A stretch of 53,151 nt of DNA from Hymenobacter plasmatis (GCF_020711255.1 NZ_JAJFAW010000031.1:1-53151); one strand, 5' to 3'. Positions 28,201 through 35,949 are shown, counted from the first letter of the stretch. Notes: generated by a model from the letters alone, not told the origin. Numbers and translations: made by a program.

Positions 28201-28838
28201 ACCCCAGGGTTGGAAGAAGTAAAGGCGATGGGAGTGCTCGCGTTGGTGCTGCTCGCCGCCAAGGCAAAAGGCGCGTCGCCCACGGTGCGGGCCGGCAAGC
28301 TGCCAAAGGTCAGCGTAGCCGGCACCGGCGTTGTGGTGGGAGGCGGCGAACTGCCCGTGCGCCCAAACACCTTGATTTTGACCGGAATGTTGTTGCAGAA
28401 CTTATGAACAACAATGGCCGTGGCCGGCACATTGCCCGCCACGGCCATGGTCACGTACTGGTTGTACTCTTGGCCGGTGAACGTGCCAATGAGCGTGCGC
28501 TGGCCCCCACTCAGGGCATAAATGGTGGCCGGCTGGTCGGTAAATACTCCCTCAAAATCAAACAAGGAGAGGCGGCTGAGCACCGTGGGCTTGGCCAGCT
28601 GCAAGGTCACGTCGATGTACTGAAAGTTGCTGGGGTTCCAGTTGTTCTGCACCAGGCTGTGCGGGTCGTCGTTGAGCCAGGGCGAATAGTCCTGGCCGGT
28701 ACTGACGCTGGGCGTAATCGAAGTAATGCCAATGGCTTCTTCGCCCGCCTGCGGCGCGGTCTGCGCGGCCGCCGTCAGGGTCCCAAGCCCAGCGAGCAGC
28801 GCGTGCAATAACCTGCTGTTTTTTAAAAAGTTATCCAT
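25242..28838 (-). CDS. Large secreted clan-A glycoside hydrolase with PA14-like domain and T9SS sorting domain
   Basis: This 1198-residue protein has, in order, a signal peptide (LLHALLAGLGTLTAAAQ), a discoidin-like beta domain (about 35-155), a bacterial Ig-like domain (about 165-260), a Pro/Ala linker, a second carbohydrate-binding-like domain (about 275-415), a (beta/alpha)8 hydrolase domain (about 430-860), a PA14-like domain (about 975-1090; GSYTFRLSGSDDCQLWL) and a T9SS type A sorting tail (ELTVYPTPF ... GVYIVRLVTADKV). Likely catalytic residues are E616 in ECDNERDKWW and E754 in VTETGYD, the clan GH-A acid/base and nucleophile pair. It resembles GH39/GH5-type enzymes, such as PslG near Psl genes. 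The nearby polymer genes suggest it may cut that polymer. Confidence 0.85.
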   Translation of the reverse strand: MDNFLKNSRLLHALLAGLGTLTAAAQTAPQAGEEAIGITSITPSVSTGQDYSPWLNDDPHSLVQNNWNPSNFQYIDVTLQLAKPTVLSRLSLFDFEGVFTDQPATIYALSGGQRTLIGTFTGQEYNQYVTMAVAGNVPATAIVVHKFCNNIPVKIKVFGRTGSSPPPTTTPVPATLTFGSLPARTVGDAPFALAASSTNASTPIAFTSSNPGVLSVSNASGQWLGTVGGAGTATITASQAASAAYGAASATQTQEVRAATAPAPPAAPATPSTPPAGPVANGKITLDPSRWYSLDNVSNNIQGLFDNSTSSGVTMGWGKILETYDAYYTLLPGESISLESIRLFDGGAGDPNKPMTLSVLTSTWQRVVVATYTGGHNGQWIGPDPANPGNFKLSTPVSNIRALVLTASWAYPGEMELYGSYTPGAPLPTADPMALAVQKGTRLRQEMGINAFEWDVEDPNAPGQIDEARLKAVKNFTGFRHYLDWEKLESSPGNYTFNPVHSGGWNYDALYQRLKSEGIDVLVCLKTLPNWLLDTYPGNERDLENVPVRYGRDFADPNSYLEQAKVAFQFISRYGYNPGVNPGLLHVDPSTRWPGDGVNQVRVGLGVVKYIECDNERDKWWKGRKAYQTGREYAANLSAFYDGHKNSMGPGVGVKNADPGVQVVMGGLASPNPDYVRGMIDWCRQYRGTRADGSVDLCWDVINYHLYSNDARSSQSGNPTRGAAPEVSEAGQVAQDFVRLAHQYARDMPVWVTETGYDTNPGSPLKAVAIGNKSVLETQADWTLRTALLYARWGVERTFHYQLADDNPGNAQQFSSMGLINQDHTPKPAADFLRQTASLLGDFVYKGTLNRDPIVDRYEANGRTAYALVVPDERNRTATYTLSVGADSAYIYQPQAGRAAMRLTRVRTSNGQLQLTVTETPTFVVGAGTSAAPAAKVACPDTGSIQWEQWTGIGGSHVALIPTGTPPSETARLTQFESGRNVGNNYGARIRGYLCPPQDGSYTFRLSGSDDCQLWLSADEDPAHKTLIAGFEGGTGYHEWNKYASQQSGPMVLLAGHRYYVEALQKEAGEADNLSVAWTLPNGQVEAPILGAHLIPFGTLAANAAMVPATGQTPELTVYPTPFAEHTSVAFTLPRAGHASLAVYNLQSRLVRRLFNGWAEAGTRQQVTLSGAGLPQGVYIVRLVTADKVLTQKLQRVD

Positions 28839-29370
28839 ATTACATAGCTGAAGTTAAATACTAATGAATAGGGCATAGCTTTCCCCTCATCAGCCTTCTG
28901 ATTTTTTTTCTATTTCAGGAAACAGGGTATCTGCCAGGGGGCGCCTACGCAGCGTCGCATCCTGGTATTGTCGGCAATCTATATTCCATTACCAAAGCGG
29001 CTTACAACAGATTAGACCTCTGCCACTTGCTTAACGGAACACTAGCGCCGGGTGGAAACGACCCGAATTTACGAACTCATCAGTGGAAATCCGAATGAAA
29101 TGCGAAAAAGGCCAAAATATTGAACGACAGCATATTACTGTTCAATTTTTATATAACTATCACCAATAAGTGGTAGGTCGGCTTTTCAGAAACCTTTATA
29201 TTAAATGAGGAATATTAGAATCAGTCGGGTATGGCTATTCACCCAGGAGCTAATGCGCTAGCCGCCTCCCCGGATGTGGGTTGCCAAGCCAGGACTAGTG
29301 TTCAGGCAATAAAATCCATCTGACAGTCAGGTTATTCTGCCCAGGCCCGCAGTTTCCGGTGGGCTGCCTT
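28839..29370. other. AT-rich intergenic region between two hydrolase genes
   Basis: About 530 bases, markedly AT-richer than the flanks, with no supported gene. A hairpin ATTGA-ACG-ACAG/CTGT-TCAAT followed by five T occurs at about 29119-29150 on the plus strand and looks like a terminator, though no plus-strand gene precedes it. The promoter of the large hydrolase should lie in the first 150 bases, but no full consensus was found. Confidence 0.4.
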
Positions 29371-31005
29371 TCACGGGCGAGCCAGGGCCGGCCGTGCACG
29401 CTCGAAGAACGTGGGCGTGCCCGTAAGCCGCACGCGGTGGGCTGGGCGCCGGGCAGGCGGCGTGGCCGGCGGAGCGTAGTTCCAGGGGGATGGCACCACT
29501 TCGCCCAGGCCGGCGGGAAATGAATAAAGAGCAGCGGCCGTTTCGCTTTGGTCGGTGGTGGTTTTGGCCCAGAGCACAAATACAGTGCGGGCCGCACCGG
29601 AGAAGGCGGCCCCTTCGGCGCTGGCCGGCAGGCGCAGGGCGGCCGTGCGGGCCGCGTCGTAGCGCAGGCCGCGCAGCAGGCGGGCCGTGGCGCGGACGGC
29701 TTGGCCCAGGGGGGTAAGCTTTTGGTGGCCGGGGGCGTCGCGGGTTAGGTTTTCATAAAGGCCCATGAGCTTGAACTCGTCGGCTCCCGATACGGGCGTG
29801 GCCGGCGGCGGGGCTTCGGTGGCTTCGCCCAGGCTGTAGAAATGCAGCTGCCGCAGGCCGTGCTTCTGGGCCAGCACCAGGGCCTTGAGGCCAAAGTTGC
29901 GCTGCATCTCATCGGACCCGGCCCGCCACCCGGAGGGGCGGCGGCTGATGTTGGTTTCGGTGACGATGAAGTGCTTGCGCGGGTAGGTGGTGCCGTCGTA
30001 GCCGTAGCGGCGCAGCACGGCGTCCATGTCGTCGCGGTGGGCAATCACCTGCGCGGCGGCGGCATCGGAGTGCCGGGCGTAGGCAAAGCGCCCGGCGCGC
30101 CGCCAGTCGCGCCGCCGGAGGTAGTACGAGGGGTACACGTGGTAGTCGAGCACGTCGAAATAAGCCCCCCCGGTAGCGGGATAGGCGGGCGTGGCTTCGC
30201 CGCCGCGGGGGTTGTCGGTGTAGCGCAGCAAGGCGTCGAGGTACTGCGCGTAGCCCAAGCCGCCGGGCGTGACGTACGCGGCCGGGCGGTATTTTTTCAC
30301 CACTTCCCAGGTGATGCGCAGCGTGCGGATGTAGCGGTACACGGGCGCCTGCACGTTGGGCATTTCGGCCGGTTCGGGCGCCCGGTCCAGCCAGGCTTCG
30401 TTCTGGGTGCCGGTCACAAAATCCGGCTCATTCACCACCTCCCACACCCGGATATTGGCCCCGTACTGCTGGGTGAGCTGGTAAATGTATCGGGCGTAGT
30501 AATTATTGGGGTTGACGGTGCTGTCGGCGTTCCAGATGGGTTCGTAGAGGTTGGCAAATAGCTTCGATGGTTCCGGGCAGCCGGGGTAAGTCACGGGGTC
30601 GCGGTGGGCGGGGGCGGGTTCGCCCACAAAGCACACCAGGTCCCGGAGGCCCAGCGAATCGGCGTAGTACGCGAAGGCCCGCAAGCGGGAGGTGGCGCCC
30701 CACTTGGCAAGAAAGGCCTCGGGCAGCGTAACGCGGATGGTGGTAGCACCCGCGGCGTGGGCCGCCGCGGCCAGCCGCTCATCCGACCACGCGGGACCGT
30801 AATAGCCCAGGTTGCTGCCGTAGCCAAAGACGGCCGGGTAAGGCCGAACCTGGCTCTGGGCCGTGTGCGGGGCCGGAGCCGGCAGCGGCGACCGATGAGG
30901 GCTGCAAGCAGCCAGCAGCACACCCCCCAGGAGCCTGGCCCAACGCCCGGGCCATGCGAAGCCCTCGCAGCCCAACCACCCGCATAGAGTAAAGGAGGTG
31001 CTCAA
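29371..31005 (-). CDS. Clan-A glycoside hydrolase lipoprotein
   Basis: The frame is open up to 31176, but the first part makes no sense as a signal. A TTG at 31005 gives an N-terminus ending in a lipobox (RLLGGVLLAAC), so a lipoprotein of about 544 residues is likely; a TTG at 30975 is an alternative. The body is a (beta/alpha)8 hydrolase. VWEVVNEPDF holds the acid/base E193 and FIVTETNIS the nucleophile E350 (numbering from 31005), and YFDVLDYHVYP lies between them. The tail carries a small beta domain. Like its neighbour it resembles GH39/GH5-like endoglycosidases. The start codon is the main uncertainty. Confidence 0.78.
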   Translation of the reverse strand: MSTSFTLCGWLGCEGFAWPGRWARLLGGVLLAACSPHRSPLPAPAPHTAQSQVRPYPAVFGYGSNLGYYGPAWSDERLAAAAHAAGATTIRVTLPEAFLAKWGATSRLRAFAYYADSLGLRDLVCFVGEPAPAHRDPVTYPGCPEPSKLFANLYEPIWNADSTVNPNNYYARYIYQLTQQYGANIRVWEVVNEPDFVTGTQNEAWLDRAPEPAEMPNVQAPVYRYIRTLRITWEVVKKYRPAAYVTPGGLGYAQYLDALLRYTDNPRGGEATPAYPATGGAYFDVLDYHVYPSYYLRRRDWRRAGRFAYARHSDAAAAQVIAHRDDMDAVLRRYGYDGTTYPRKHFIVTETNISRRPSGWRAGSDEMQRNFGLKALVLAQKHGLRQLHFYSLGEATEAPPPATPVSGADEFKLMGLYENLTRDAPGHQKLTPLGQAVRATARLLRGLRYDAARTAALRLPASAEGAAFSGAARTVFVLWAKTTTDQSETAAALYSFPAGLGEVVPSPWNYAPPATPPARRPAHRVRLTGTPTFFERARPALARP

Positions 31006-31254
31006 TTTTATTCGACGGGTGAGTTGATATGGAGAGTCGATTGGGCATAACCAAAAAGCAAGCCCGCATGCGGAACCACCCTCTGTGTGAAAGGCAGCCC
31101 AACGAACCATGATAATTCGGCCACCGAACCTAAAATACGCAGTAATGTCTATAGTGCGAAATCCCGTGCACGGCATTAGCTGGGCCCGCTTTTGCTGGTT
31201 GGGCTCACAGGCGTTAAGAAGATGTTTGCGTTGCTACTGATGACAGCTCCCAGA

Positions 31255-31293
31255 ACGGGGTAGAGACGCATCGTTGCGTCTCGTCGTTGAGCG
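31255..31293. repeat. Dispersed palindromic repeat, single unit
   Basis: ACGGGGTAGAGACGC then TCGT-containing loop and TGCGTCTCGTCGTTGAGCG: arms GAGACGCA/TGCGTCTC. The flanks GGGGTAGA and GTCGTTGA match the unit at 53050-53087, while the hairpin arms differ from it in a paired, compensating way. Confidence 0.75.
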
Positions 31294-31354
31294 ACTCCCG
31301 CGCGGCACCCGGCCCGGAAGCCATAGGGCCACCGGTTACTCCACTATAGCCACT

Positions 31355-31393
31355 AAAAGTACAAAAGCCACCCAACCTTTCGGCTGAGTGGCT
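31355..31393 (-). terminator. Intrinsic terminator after tRNA-Gly
   Basis: On the minus strand AGCCACTCAGCC-GAAA-GGTTGGGTGGCT (31393-31366) forms a 12-bp stem with a GAAA loop and one G-T type pair, followed by TTTGTACTTTT. It starts 12 bases after the tRNA 3' end. Confidence 0.85.
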
Positions 31394-31404
31394 GTTTTTA
31401 CTTG

Positions 31405-31477
31405 AGCGAGAAACGAGGTTCGAACTCGCGACCCTCAGCTTGGGAAGCTGATGCTCTACCAACTGAGCTACTCTCGC
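31405..31477 (-). tRNA. tRNA-Gly (anticodon CCC)
   Basis: The minus strand folds as a full cloverleaf of 73 bases. The acceptor is GCGAGAG/TTCTCGC, the D arm GCTC-AGTTGGTA-GAGC, the anticodon arm TCAGC-TTCCCAA-GCTGA with anticodon CCC, and the T arm GCGAG-TTCGAAC-CTCGT. The discriminator base is T, as usual for glycine. CCA is not encoded. It has its own promoter and terminator and so is a single-gene unit. Confidence 0.95.
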
Positions 31478-31493
31478 GGGGGACTTGGTAAGG

Positions 31494-31523
31494 CAAAATT
31501 ACGTTAAAGAACCGGATTCGCAA
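31494..31523 (-). promoter_or_regulatory. Promoter of tRNA-Gly (Bacteroidota type)
   Basis: The minus strand reads TTG (31523-31521), 19 nt, then TAATTTTG (31501-31494), a perfect TTG-N19-TAxxTTTG match. It ends 16 bases upstream of the tRNA 5' end. Confidence 0.85.
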
Positions 31524-31580
31524 CCTGCGGGAGCCGATGCGCCAACCCCGCCTTTCACGGCTTCGTATGACCGGTAAACG

Positions 31581-31850
31581 ATGGCCACTCCTCCCCTGCC
31601 CCCCCCTATAAACCGCTTGGTAGGCCTGCTACTCATCCTGAGCGGTGGGCTACTGGGCGTAGGGTTATTGCTTAAAGTTTATGTGGGGGTGTACAGCTGG
31701 AGCACAGGCGGCTACCAAACGCCCTCGGCCGTGATGCTGACAGTCAACCTGGTAGGCCTTCTGGCCAGTGGGCTGTTGATGCGCATGGGCCTGCGCATGC
31801 GCCGCGGCAGCAGAGCGGAACGCGACCCCAACGCCGATGAAATACTGTAA
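31581..31850 (+). CDS. Small membrane protein of unknown function
   Basis: This 89-residue protein has two clear membrane helices (LVGLLLILSGGLLGVGLLLKV and AVMLTVNLVGLLASGLLM) joined by a short loop with aromatic residues, and a basic then acidic C-terminus. No family was recognised. It is followed after 29 bases by a GNAT acetyltransferase gene in the same direction, so the two may be co-transcribed. Codon use and GC match the neighbours. Confidence 0.7.
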   Translation: MATPPLPPPINRLVGLLLILSGGLLGVGLLLKVYVGVYSWSTGGYQTPSAVMLTVNLVGLLASGLLMRMGLRMRRGSRAERDPNADEIL

Positions 31851-31879
31851 ATCGGCGGCCGCTGCTCGACCTTTGCCTT

Positions 31880-32425
31880 ATGTCATCACCCCTGCGCATT
31901 TCCCTGGCCAAGGCCAACCCCGTTACCGCTGCCCAACTCGCTGACCTGGGCCGTCGGACGTTTCTCGACACGTTTGCCGCCACCAACACGGCGGCGGACA
32001 TGGACGCCTACCTGAATGAAAACTTCGGCCCCGACATTCAGCTGGCCGAGCTGCAAGACCGCGAAAACACCTTTTTGCTGGCGCACATGCAGGCCGAACT
32101 GGTGGGCTACGCCAAGCTGCGCGACAATTCCACCCTTGGCTTGCCCGAAGGCCAGGACCCGGCGGGCCGCCTCGAAATCGAGCGGCTGTACGTGCGCGAC
32201 GACTGGCAGGGCACCGGCCTGGGCGCGGCGCTGATGCGCGGCATTCTGGCCCTGGCCGAACAGCTGCACTGCTCGGCCGTGGTGCTGGGCGTATGGGAAA
32301 AGAACGACAAGGCTCGCGCGTTTTACCAGCGGTTTGGCTTCCGGGAAATTGGCCAGCACGAATTCCACCTGGGACAAGACGTGCAAACCGACCTGATTTT
32401 GCGCAAGGGCATGGCCGGGCGGTAA
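31880..32425 (+). CDS. GNAT family N-acetyltransferase
   Basis: This 181-residue protein has the GNAT core: RLEIERLYVRDDWQGTGLGAAL (about 98-119), where the QGTGLG loop binds acetyl-CoA, and VLGVWEKNDKARAFYQRFGF, the C-terminal motif typical of family members that acetylate small molecules or protein N-termini. The substrate is unknown. A box GACCTTTG lies at 31868-31875, five bases before the ATG; it resembles the -7 element but has G in place of T at the first base and no good -33 box. Confidence 0.9.
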   Translation: MSSPLRISLAKANPVTAAQLADLGRRTFLDTFAATNTAADMDAYLNENFGPDIQLAELQDRENTFLLAHMQAELVGYAKLRDNSTLGLPEGQDPAGRLEIERLYVRDDWQGTGLGAALMRGILALAEQLHCSAVVLGVWEKNDKARAFYQRFGFREIGQHEFHLGQDVQTDLILRKGMAGR

Positions 32426-32431
32426 ATCGGC

Positions 32432-32439
32432 TACTTTTG
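32432..32439 (+). promoter_or_regulatory. Candidate -7 promoter element close to a start codon
   Basis: TACTTTTG matches the TAxxTTTG consensus fully. It ends three bases before the ATG at 32443, so the transcript would begin at or just inside the start codon, giving a leaderless mRNA. No TTG was found 19 bases upstream, so the match may be chance. Confidence 0.4.
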
Positions 32440-32442
32440 GGA

Positions 32443-33510
32443 ATGCCTATGTTCGCTTTGATGCGCTTAATGATTGACCGAGGCCACCGCCTGGGCTGGT
32501 TGCTGGTCCTGCTGGGGCTGGTGGTTGATTTATCGGCCTGCCAGTCGCACACCGAAGCCGAGGTAGCCGCCACCACGCCGCCCGTGGGTCACTACGAGGG
32601 CAGCCTGAGCGTGGCCGGGCAGCCCGAGGTGCGCGCCGCCCTCGACATCCGCCATCCCAGCCCCGGGCACTACGAAGCCGAGCTCACGGTGCCCACGGCC
32701 GGCACCCTCAGCTTCGTGGCCGACACCATCATCTACAGCAACAACCAGTTGCGCCTCACGCGCCCTGCCCGCCCCAGCGAAGTGTTGACCCTGACCCTGG
32801 ACGGCGACTTCTGGCGCGGCGCCCTCACCCTGGACACCACCAAAGTCAAGGCCATCTTGGTGAAGCGCAGCGTGCCCACGCCCAGCACCTACCGCATCGA
32901 AGAGCTGCCGCAAGCGGCGGGCTCGGCTTGGCTTTATGCGCCCTCGGACACGGGCACTCCCGGGCCTGCGCTCATTCTGCTGCCCGATTCTACGGCGGCT
33001 CCCACGGCGGCTCTCTGGGGCGATGCCCTGGCCCGCGAAGGCATTATCGTGCTGGTCCTGCCGGCGACTGACTCGGCCACGGCGACGGCCGAAACCCCGC
33101 GCCTGCAGGCCGCGGTGCGCCTGTTGCACAACACCCCGGGCGCCGACACATCGAACGTAGGAGCCTGGGCGTCTGGTGAGCGGGCCACTGCCCTGGCGCA
33201 GGTGCTGGCAGTGCAGGACAGCCCGCGGGTGGCGTTCGTTATTGCTCAAAATGCCGACCTTTCCCCGGCGGGCAAAGCGGCTTTCCGGGAGCTGAAGAAG
33301 AGCCGCAAGCTGCCGCTGCTGGGGTTATACGGCGGCCCTGCTTCAGCCCAACGGGCCGCTGCCTTGCGCAATGCTTTGGGTGGGCGGCGCGGGGCTGCGG
33401 TGCGGGCCTACCGCACGGCAGGGCCCGACTTGTTTGTGCCGGCTGGCTTGAACCCCCAATTCGGCCCGGGCCTGCCGGGAGACATTCTGGAGTGGATGCG
33501 GACACGGTAG
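32443..33510 (+). CDS. Probable lipoprotein with alpha/beta-hydrolase-like region
   Basis: The ATG at 32443 yields 355 residues. The N-terminus has a hydrophobic run with a lipobox-like end (WLLVLLGLVVDLSAC). Residues about 45-135 resemble a small beta domain (HYEGSLSVAG ... YEAELTVPTAG ... LTLTLDGDFWRG), as seen before hydrolase domains in Bacteroidota. The second half has the order of an alpha/beta hydrolase (ALILLPDSTAAPTAAL, GIIVLVLPATDS, VGAWASGERATALAQ). The nucleophile elbow reads GAWASGERA, so a usual GxSxG is replaced by AxASG; catalytic activity is doubtful. It overlaps no other gene and ends 30 bases before a convergent gene. Confidence 0.7.
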   Translation: MPMFALMRLMIDRGHRLGWLLVLLGLVVDLSACQSHTEAEVAATTPPVGHYEGSLSVAGQPEVRAALDIRHPSPGHYEAELTVPTAGTLSFVADTIIYSNNQLRLTRPARPSEVLTLTLDGDFWRGALTLDTTKVKAILVKRSVPTPSTYRIEELPQAAGSAWLYAPSDTGTPGPALILLPDSTAAPTAALWGDALAREGIIVLVLPATDSATATAETPRLQAAVRLLHNTPGADTSNVGAWASGERATALAQVLAVQDSPRVAFVIAQNADLSPAGKAAFRELKKSRKLPLLGLYGGPASAQRAAALRNALGGRRGAAVRAYRTAGPDLFVPAGLNPQFGPGLPGDILEWMRTR

Positions 33511-33540
33511 TCGGCCGCTTGGCCGCGTTAGCTCAATTTT

Positions 33541-35949
33541 CTAAATCAGCAGTAAGCCCTTTTCGCGCAGCAACAGCCAGGCCGGACTTTGCAGAAAGGT
33601 CTCAAACGTGCCTTCGCTGGCCGGGAACGTCGCCGCTGCTTCCTTTAGCAGCACCTTGGTGTCGTAGTCGTGGCTGAGTTGGGTGAGCAGTTGGTGAAGC
33701 CAGCGCCCGGCGGCTTCGCTGGTTTTGACTTCGAAGTCTTCCGCCTGCTCGTAGCAGGTGAGCACGGCGCGGGGAGCTTTTTTGCCTTGGTCCACTCGGA
33801 TTTCTGGGGCGTTGCCGAACCAGAACAGGCGCTGGTTTTGCCGGGCAAAATCGGGCTTCTCGGGCGCTTGCAGGGCCTGCTGGATGAGGTGGCGCGGGGT
33901 GGTGGGCCGGGGCGTTTTGAAGTCAAACCAAAAGCTCAGTGACTCGTCGAGGGCCACGCCGTGCAGGTAGTTGTAGAGCGACTTGGCCAGGCCGGGGCCG
34001 AAGGCTTCGTGGTCGGTCCCGAGCGGGTCGTCGTGCCAGAGGTCGTTCCAGGCAAAGCCGGCGGGCTCCGGGCCGATGGCGGCCACCTGGTACTTTGCCG
34101 GGTTTTTGCCGACTGGCGAATGCGCCGTCATGGAGAAGCGGTGCCAGTAGCCGCTCTGCACCACGCCCGCCGCGAAGAGCTGGCGCACCACTTCGAGGCT
34201 ATCCACGGTTTCCTGGGCGGTTTGGGTTGGGAAGCCGTACATCAGGTAGGCGTGCACCATGATGCCGGCCTGGGTGAAGCCATCGGCCACGCGGGCCACC
34301 TGAGCAATGGTCACGCCCTTTTCCATGAGCGCCAGCAGGCGGTCGGAGGCCACTTCCAGCCCACCGGAAATGGCGATACAGCCGGAGGCCGCCAGCAGCC
34401 GGCAGAGGTCGGGCGAGAAGGTTTTTTCGAAGCGGATATTGCCCCACCAGGTAATGGGCACGCGGCGCTTGAGCAGCTCCACGGCTAGGTCGCGCAGGGC
34501 CAGGGGCGGCGCGGCTTCGTCCACGAAGTGAAAACCGGTCTGGCCGGTTTGCTGGATAATTTGCTCGATGCGGTCCACTAGCAAGGTGCTGGGGGCCGTT
34601 TCGTAACGCGAGATGTAGTCCAGGGTCACGTCGCAGAACGAGCAGCGCTTCCAGTAGCAGCCGTGGGCCACGGTGAGCTTGTTCCAGCGGCCGTCGCTCC
34701 AGAGGCGGTGCATGGGGTTGAGCACTTCCAGCACCGAGAGGTACTCAGTCAGGGGCAGGTCGGAGTAGTCGGGCGTGCCCACTTCGTGGTGCGGCACATC
34801 GGGGTGCGGGTAGTTGATGTACTCGATTTGGCCCTGCGCATTGCGAAGGAAGGTGCGCTGGAGGAAGCTGTTGTCGGGCTGGCTGTACAGAATGCCTTGC
34901 AACGCGCAGTGTACTTCGTCCTCGGCTTCGTTGGTATCCAAAGCGTGTCCGTTACTATCCTGAACGTCATGCTGAGCTTGTCGAAGCATCTCTACCGCTT
35001 CGTTGAACCTCACCCCCGGCCCCTCTCCAGCAGAGAGGGGAGCATGACGAAGCGGTAGAGATGCTTCGACAAGCTCAGCATGACGTTCTTTTTTCTTGCT
35101 CAAATACTCCAGCAGCCGCAGCCACGGGCCTTCGCCGTCGTCCAGCGTGAGGTAGTCGATGTAATCGAAAAACCGGGGCTCCTGAATGGTGCGCAGCTCG
35201 GTATTGGGGTAGCCGCCGCCCATGATGGTGGCGGTAGTTGGGCTGATTTCCTTGATGCGCTTGGCCAGGCGTAGCGCGCCGTAGAGGTTGCCGGGAAAAG
35301 GGACGGTGAAGCCCACCACATCGGGCTGCACGCGCGCCAATAGGGGCTCGAGCTCCTCGAGCAGCATTTGGTCGAGCAGGTTGGGGGCTGCTTGCAGGGC
35401 ATCGTGCAGGGGCTCGAAGCTGGTGGCCGAGAGGGCCAGCTTTTCGGCGTAGCGCGAGAAGCCGAACTGCGGCCCCACAGTTTCCTTAATCAGGTCGGCG
35501 AGGTCTTCGAGGTAGAGCGTGGCCAGGTGGCGGGCCTGGTCGGTGAGGCCCATGGTGCCGAAGGCGGTTTCCAGGTCGGCCACGTTGTCGAAGCGGCTGG
35601 CCTCGGGCAGGAAGCGGCCATGGCAGATGCGCGGGGCCAGGGTCAGGTCCTTGTTTTGCAGGAAGCGGATAACCGGCGTGATGGTGGCCAGGTAGCGGTT
35701 TTGCAGCCGCACCATGCGCTTGGCGTTGTCGCTGAGGTCGAAATCACCAGCTTCAATTCCGGCAAAAACCCGCTTCAGCCCCTCTACCGACAGTAGCCGC
35801 AACACCAGCTGCAAGCCCATGTCGGCCTGCGTCACGGCATAGCCGCGGCCGCCCAAAAACCCCTTGATGTAGGCCGTGGCCGGGTACGGGGTGTTGAGCT
35901 GCGTGAGCGGCGGGGTGAGCAGCAGGATGCGGGGAAAAGGAGACGACAC
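33541..35949 (-). CDS. B12-binding-type radical SAM protein with an inserted repeat element
   Basis: This 802-residue protein starts MSSPFPRILLLTPPLTQ, the usual start of B12-binding-domain radical SAM enzymes. VQPDVVGFTVPFPGNLYGAL and IMGGGYPN continue the cobalamin-binding-like fold, although the DxHxxG histidine was not seen. The [4Fe-4S] motif is C431-x4-C436-x2-C439 (GCYWKRCSFC), the CX4CX2C variant seen in this branch. GGLEVASDRLL and the later YGFPTQT fit the radical SAM barrel. Residues about 288-330 are encoded by a palindromic repeat (34962-35088) that keeps the frame open and lies between the two domains. The start is GTG at 35949. The reaction is unknown. Confidence 0.87.
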   Translation of the reverse strand: MSSPFPRILLLTPPLTQLNTPYPATAYIKGFLGGRGYAVTQADMGLQLVLRLLSVEGLKRVFAGIEAGDFDLSDNAKRMVRLQNRYLATITPVIRFLQNKDLTLAPRICHGRFLPEASRFDNVADLETAFGTMGLTDQARHLATLYLEDLADLIKETVGPQFGFSRYAEKLALSATSFEPLHDALQAAPNLLDQMLLEELEPLLARVQPDVVGFTVPFPGNLYGALRLAKRIKEISPTTATIMGGGYPNTELRTIQEPRFFDYIDYLTLDDGEGPWLRLLEYLSKKKERHAELVEASLPLRHAPLSAGEGPGVRFNEAVEMLRQAQHDVQDSNGHALDTNEAEDEVHCALQGILYSQPDNSFLQRTFLRNAQGQIEYINYPHPDVPHHEVGTPDYSDLPLTEYLSVLEVLNPMHRLWSDGRWNKLTVAHGCYWKRCSFCDVTLDYISRYETAPSTLLVDRIEQIIQQTGQTGFHFVDEAAPPLALRDLAVELLKRRVPITWWGNIRFEKTFSPDLCRLLAASGCIAISGGLEVASDRLLALMEKGVTIAQVARVADGFTQAGIMVHAYLMYGFPTQTAQETVDSLEVVRQLFAAGVVQSGYWHRFSMTAHSPVGKNPAKYQVAAIGPEPAGFAWNDLWHDDPLGTDHEAFGPGLAKSLYNYLHGVALDESLSFWFDFKTPRPTTPRHLIQQALQAPEKPDFARQNQRLFWFGNAPEIRVDQGKKAPRAVLTCYEQAEDFEVKTSEAAGRWLHQLLTQLSHDYDTKVLLKEAAATFPASEGTFETFLQSPAWLLLREKGLLLI
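34962..35088. repeat. Composite palindromic repeat inside a coding region
   Basis: Two perfect 42-bp inverted arms (34962-35003 and 35047-35088, beginning GAACGTCATGCTGAGC) enclose a 43-base centre that carries a second palindrome, CCCCTCTCC-AGCAG-AGAGGGG. Arms of the same family occur at 38286-38370 and the central unit at 40503-40777. On the coding strand it is translated without a stop, giving peptide stretches HAELVEAS and MLRQAQHD. Confidence 0.9.

Noticed and set aside
25242..28838. Long plus-strand frames opposite the large hydrolase gene
   Set aside because: They are shadows caused by high GC. The minus-strand frame has a signal peptide, clear domains and a sorting tail.
31006..31176. 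N-terminal extension of the lipoprotein hydrolase to an ATG at 31176
   Set aside because: The extra 57 residues are of mixed composition and would bury the lipoprotein signal inside the protein. A TTG closer to the lipobox is more likely, though not certain.
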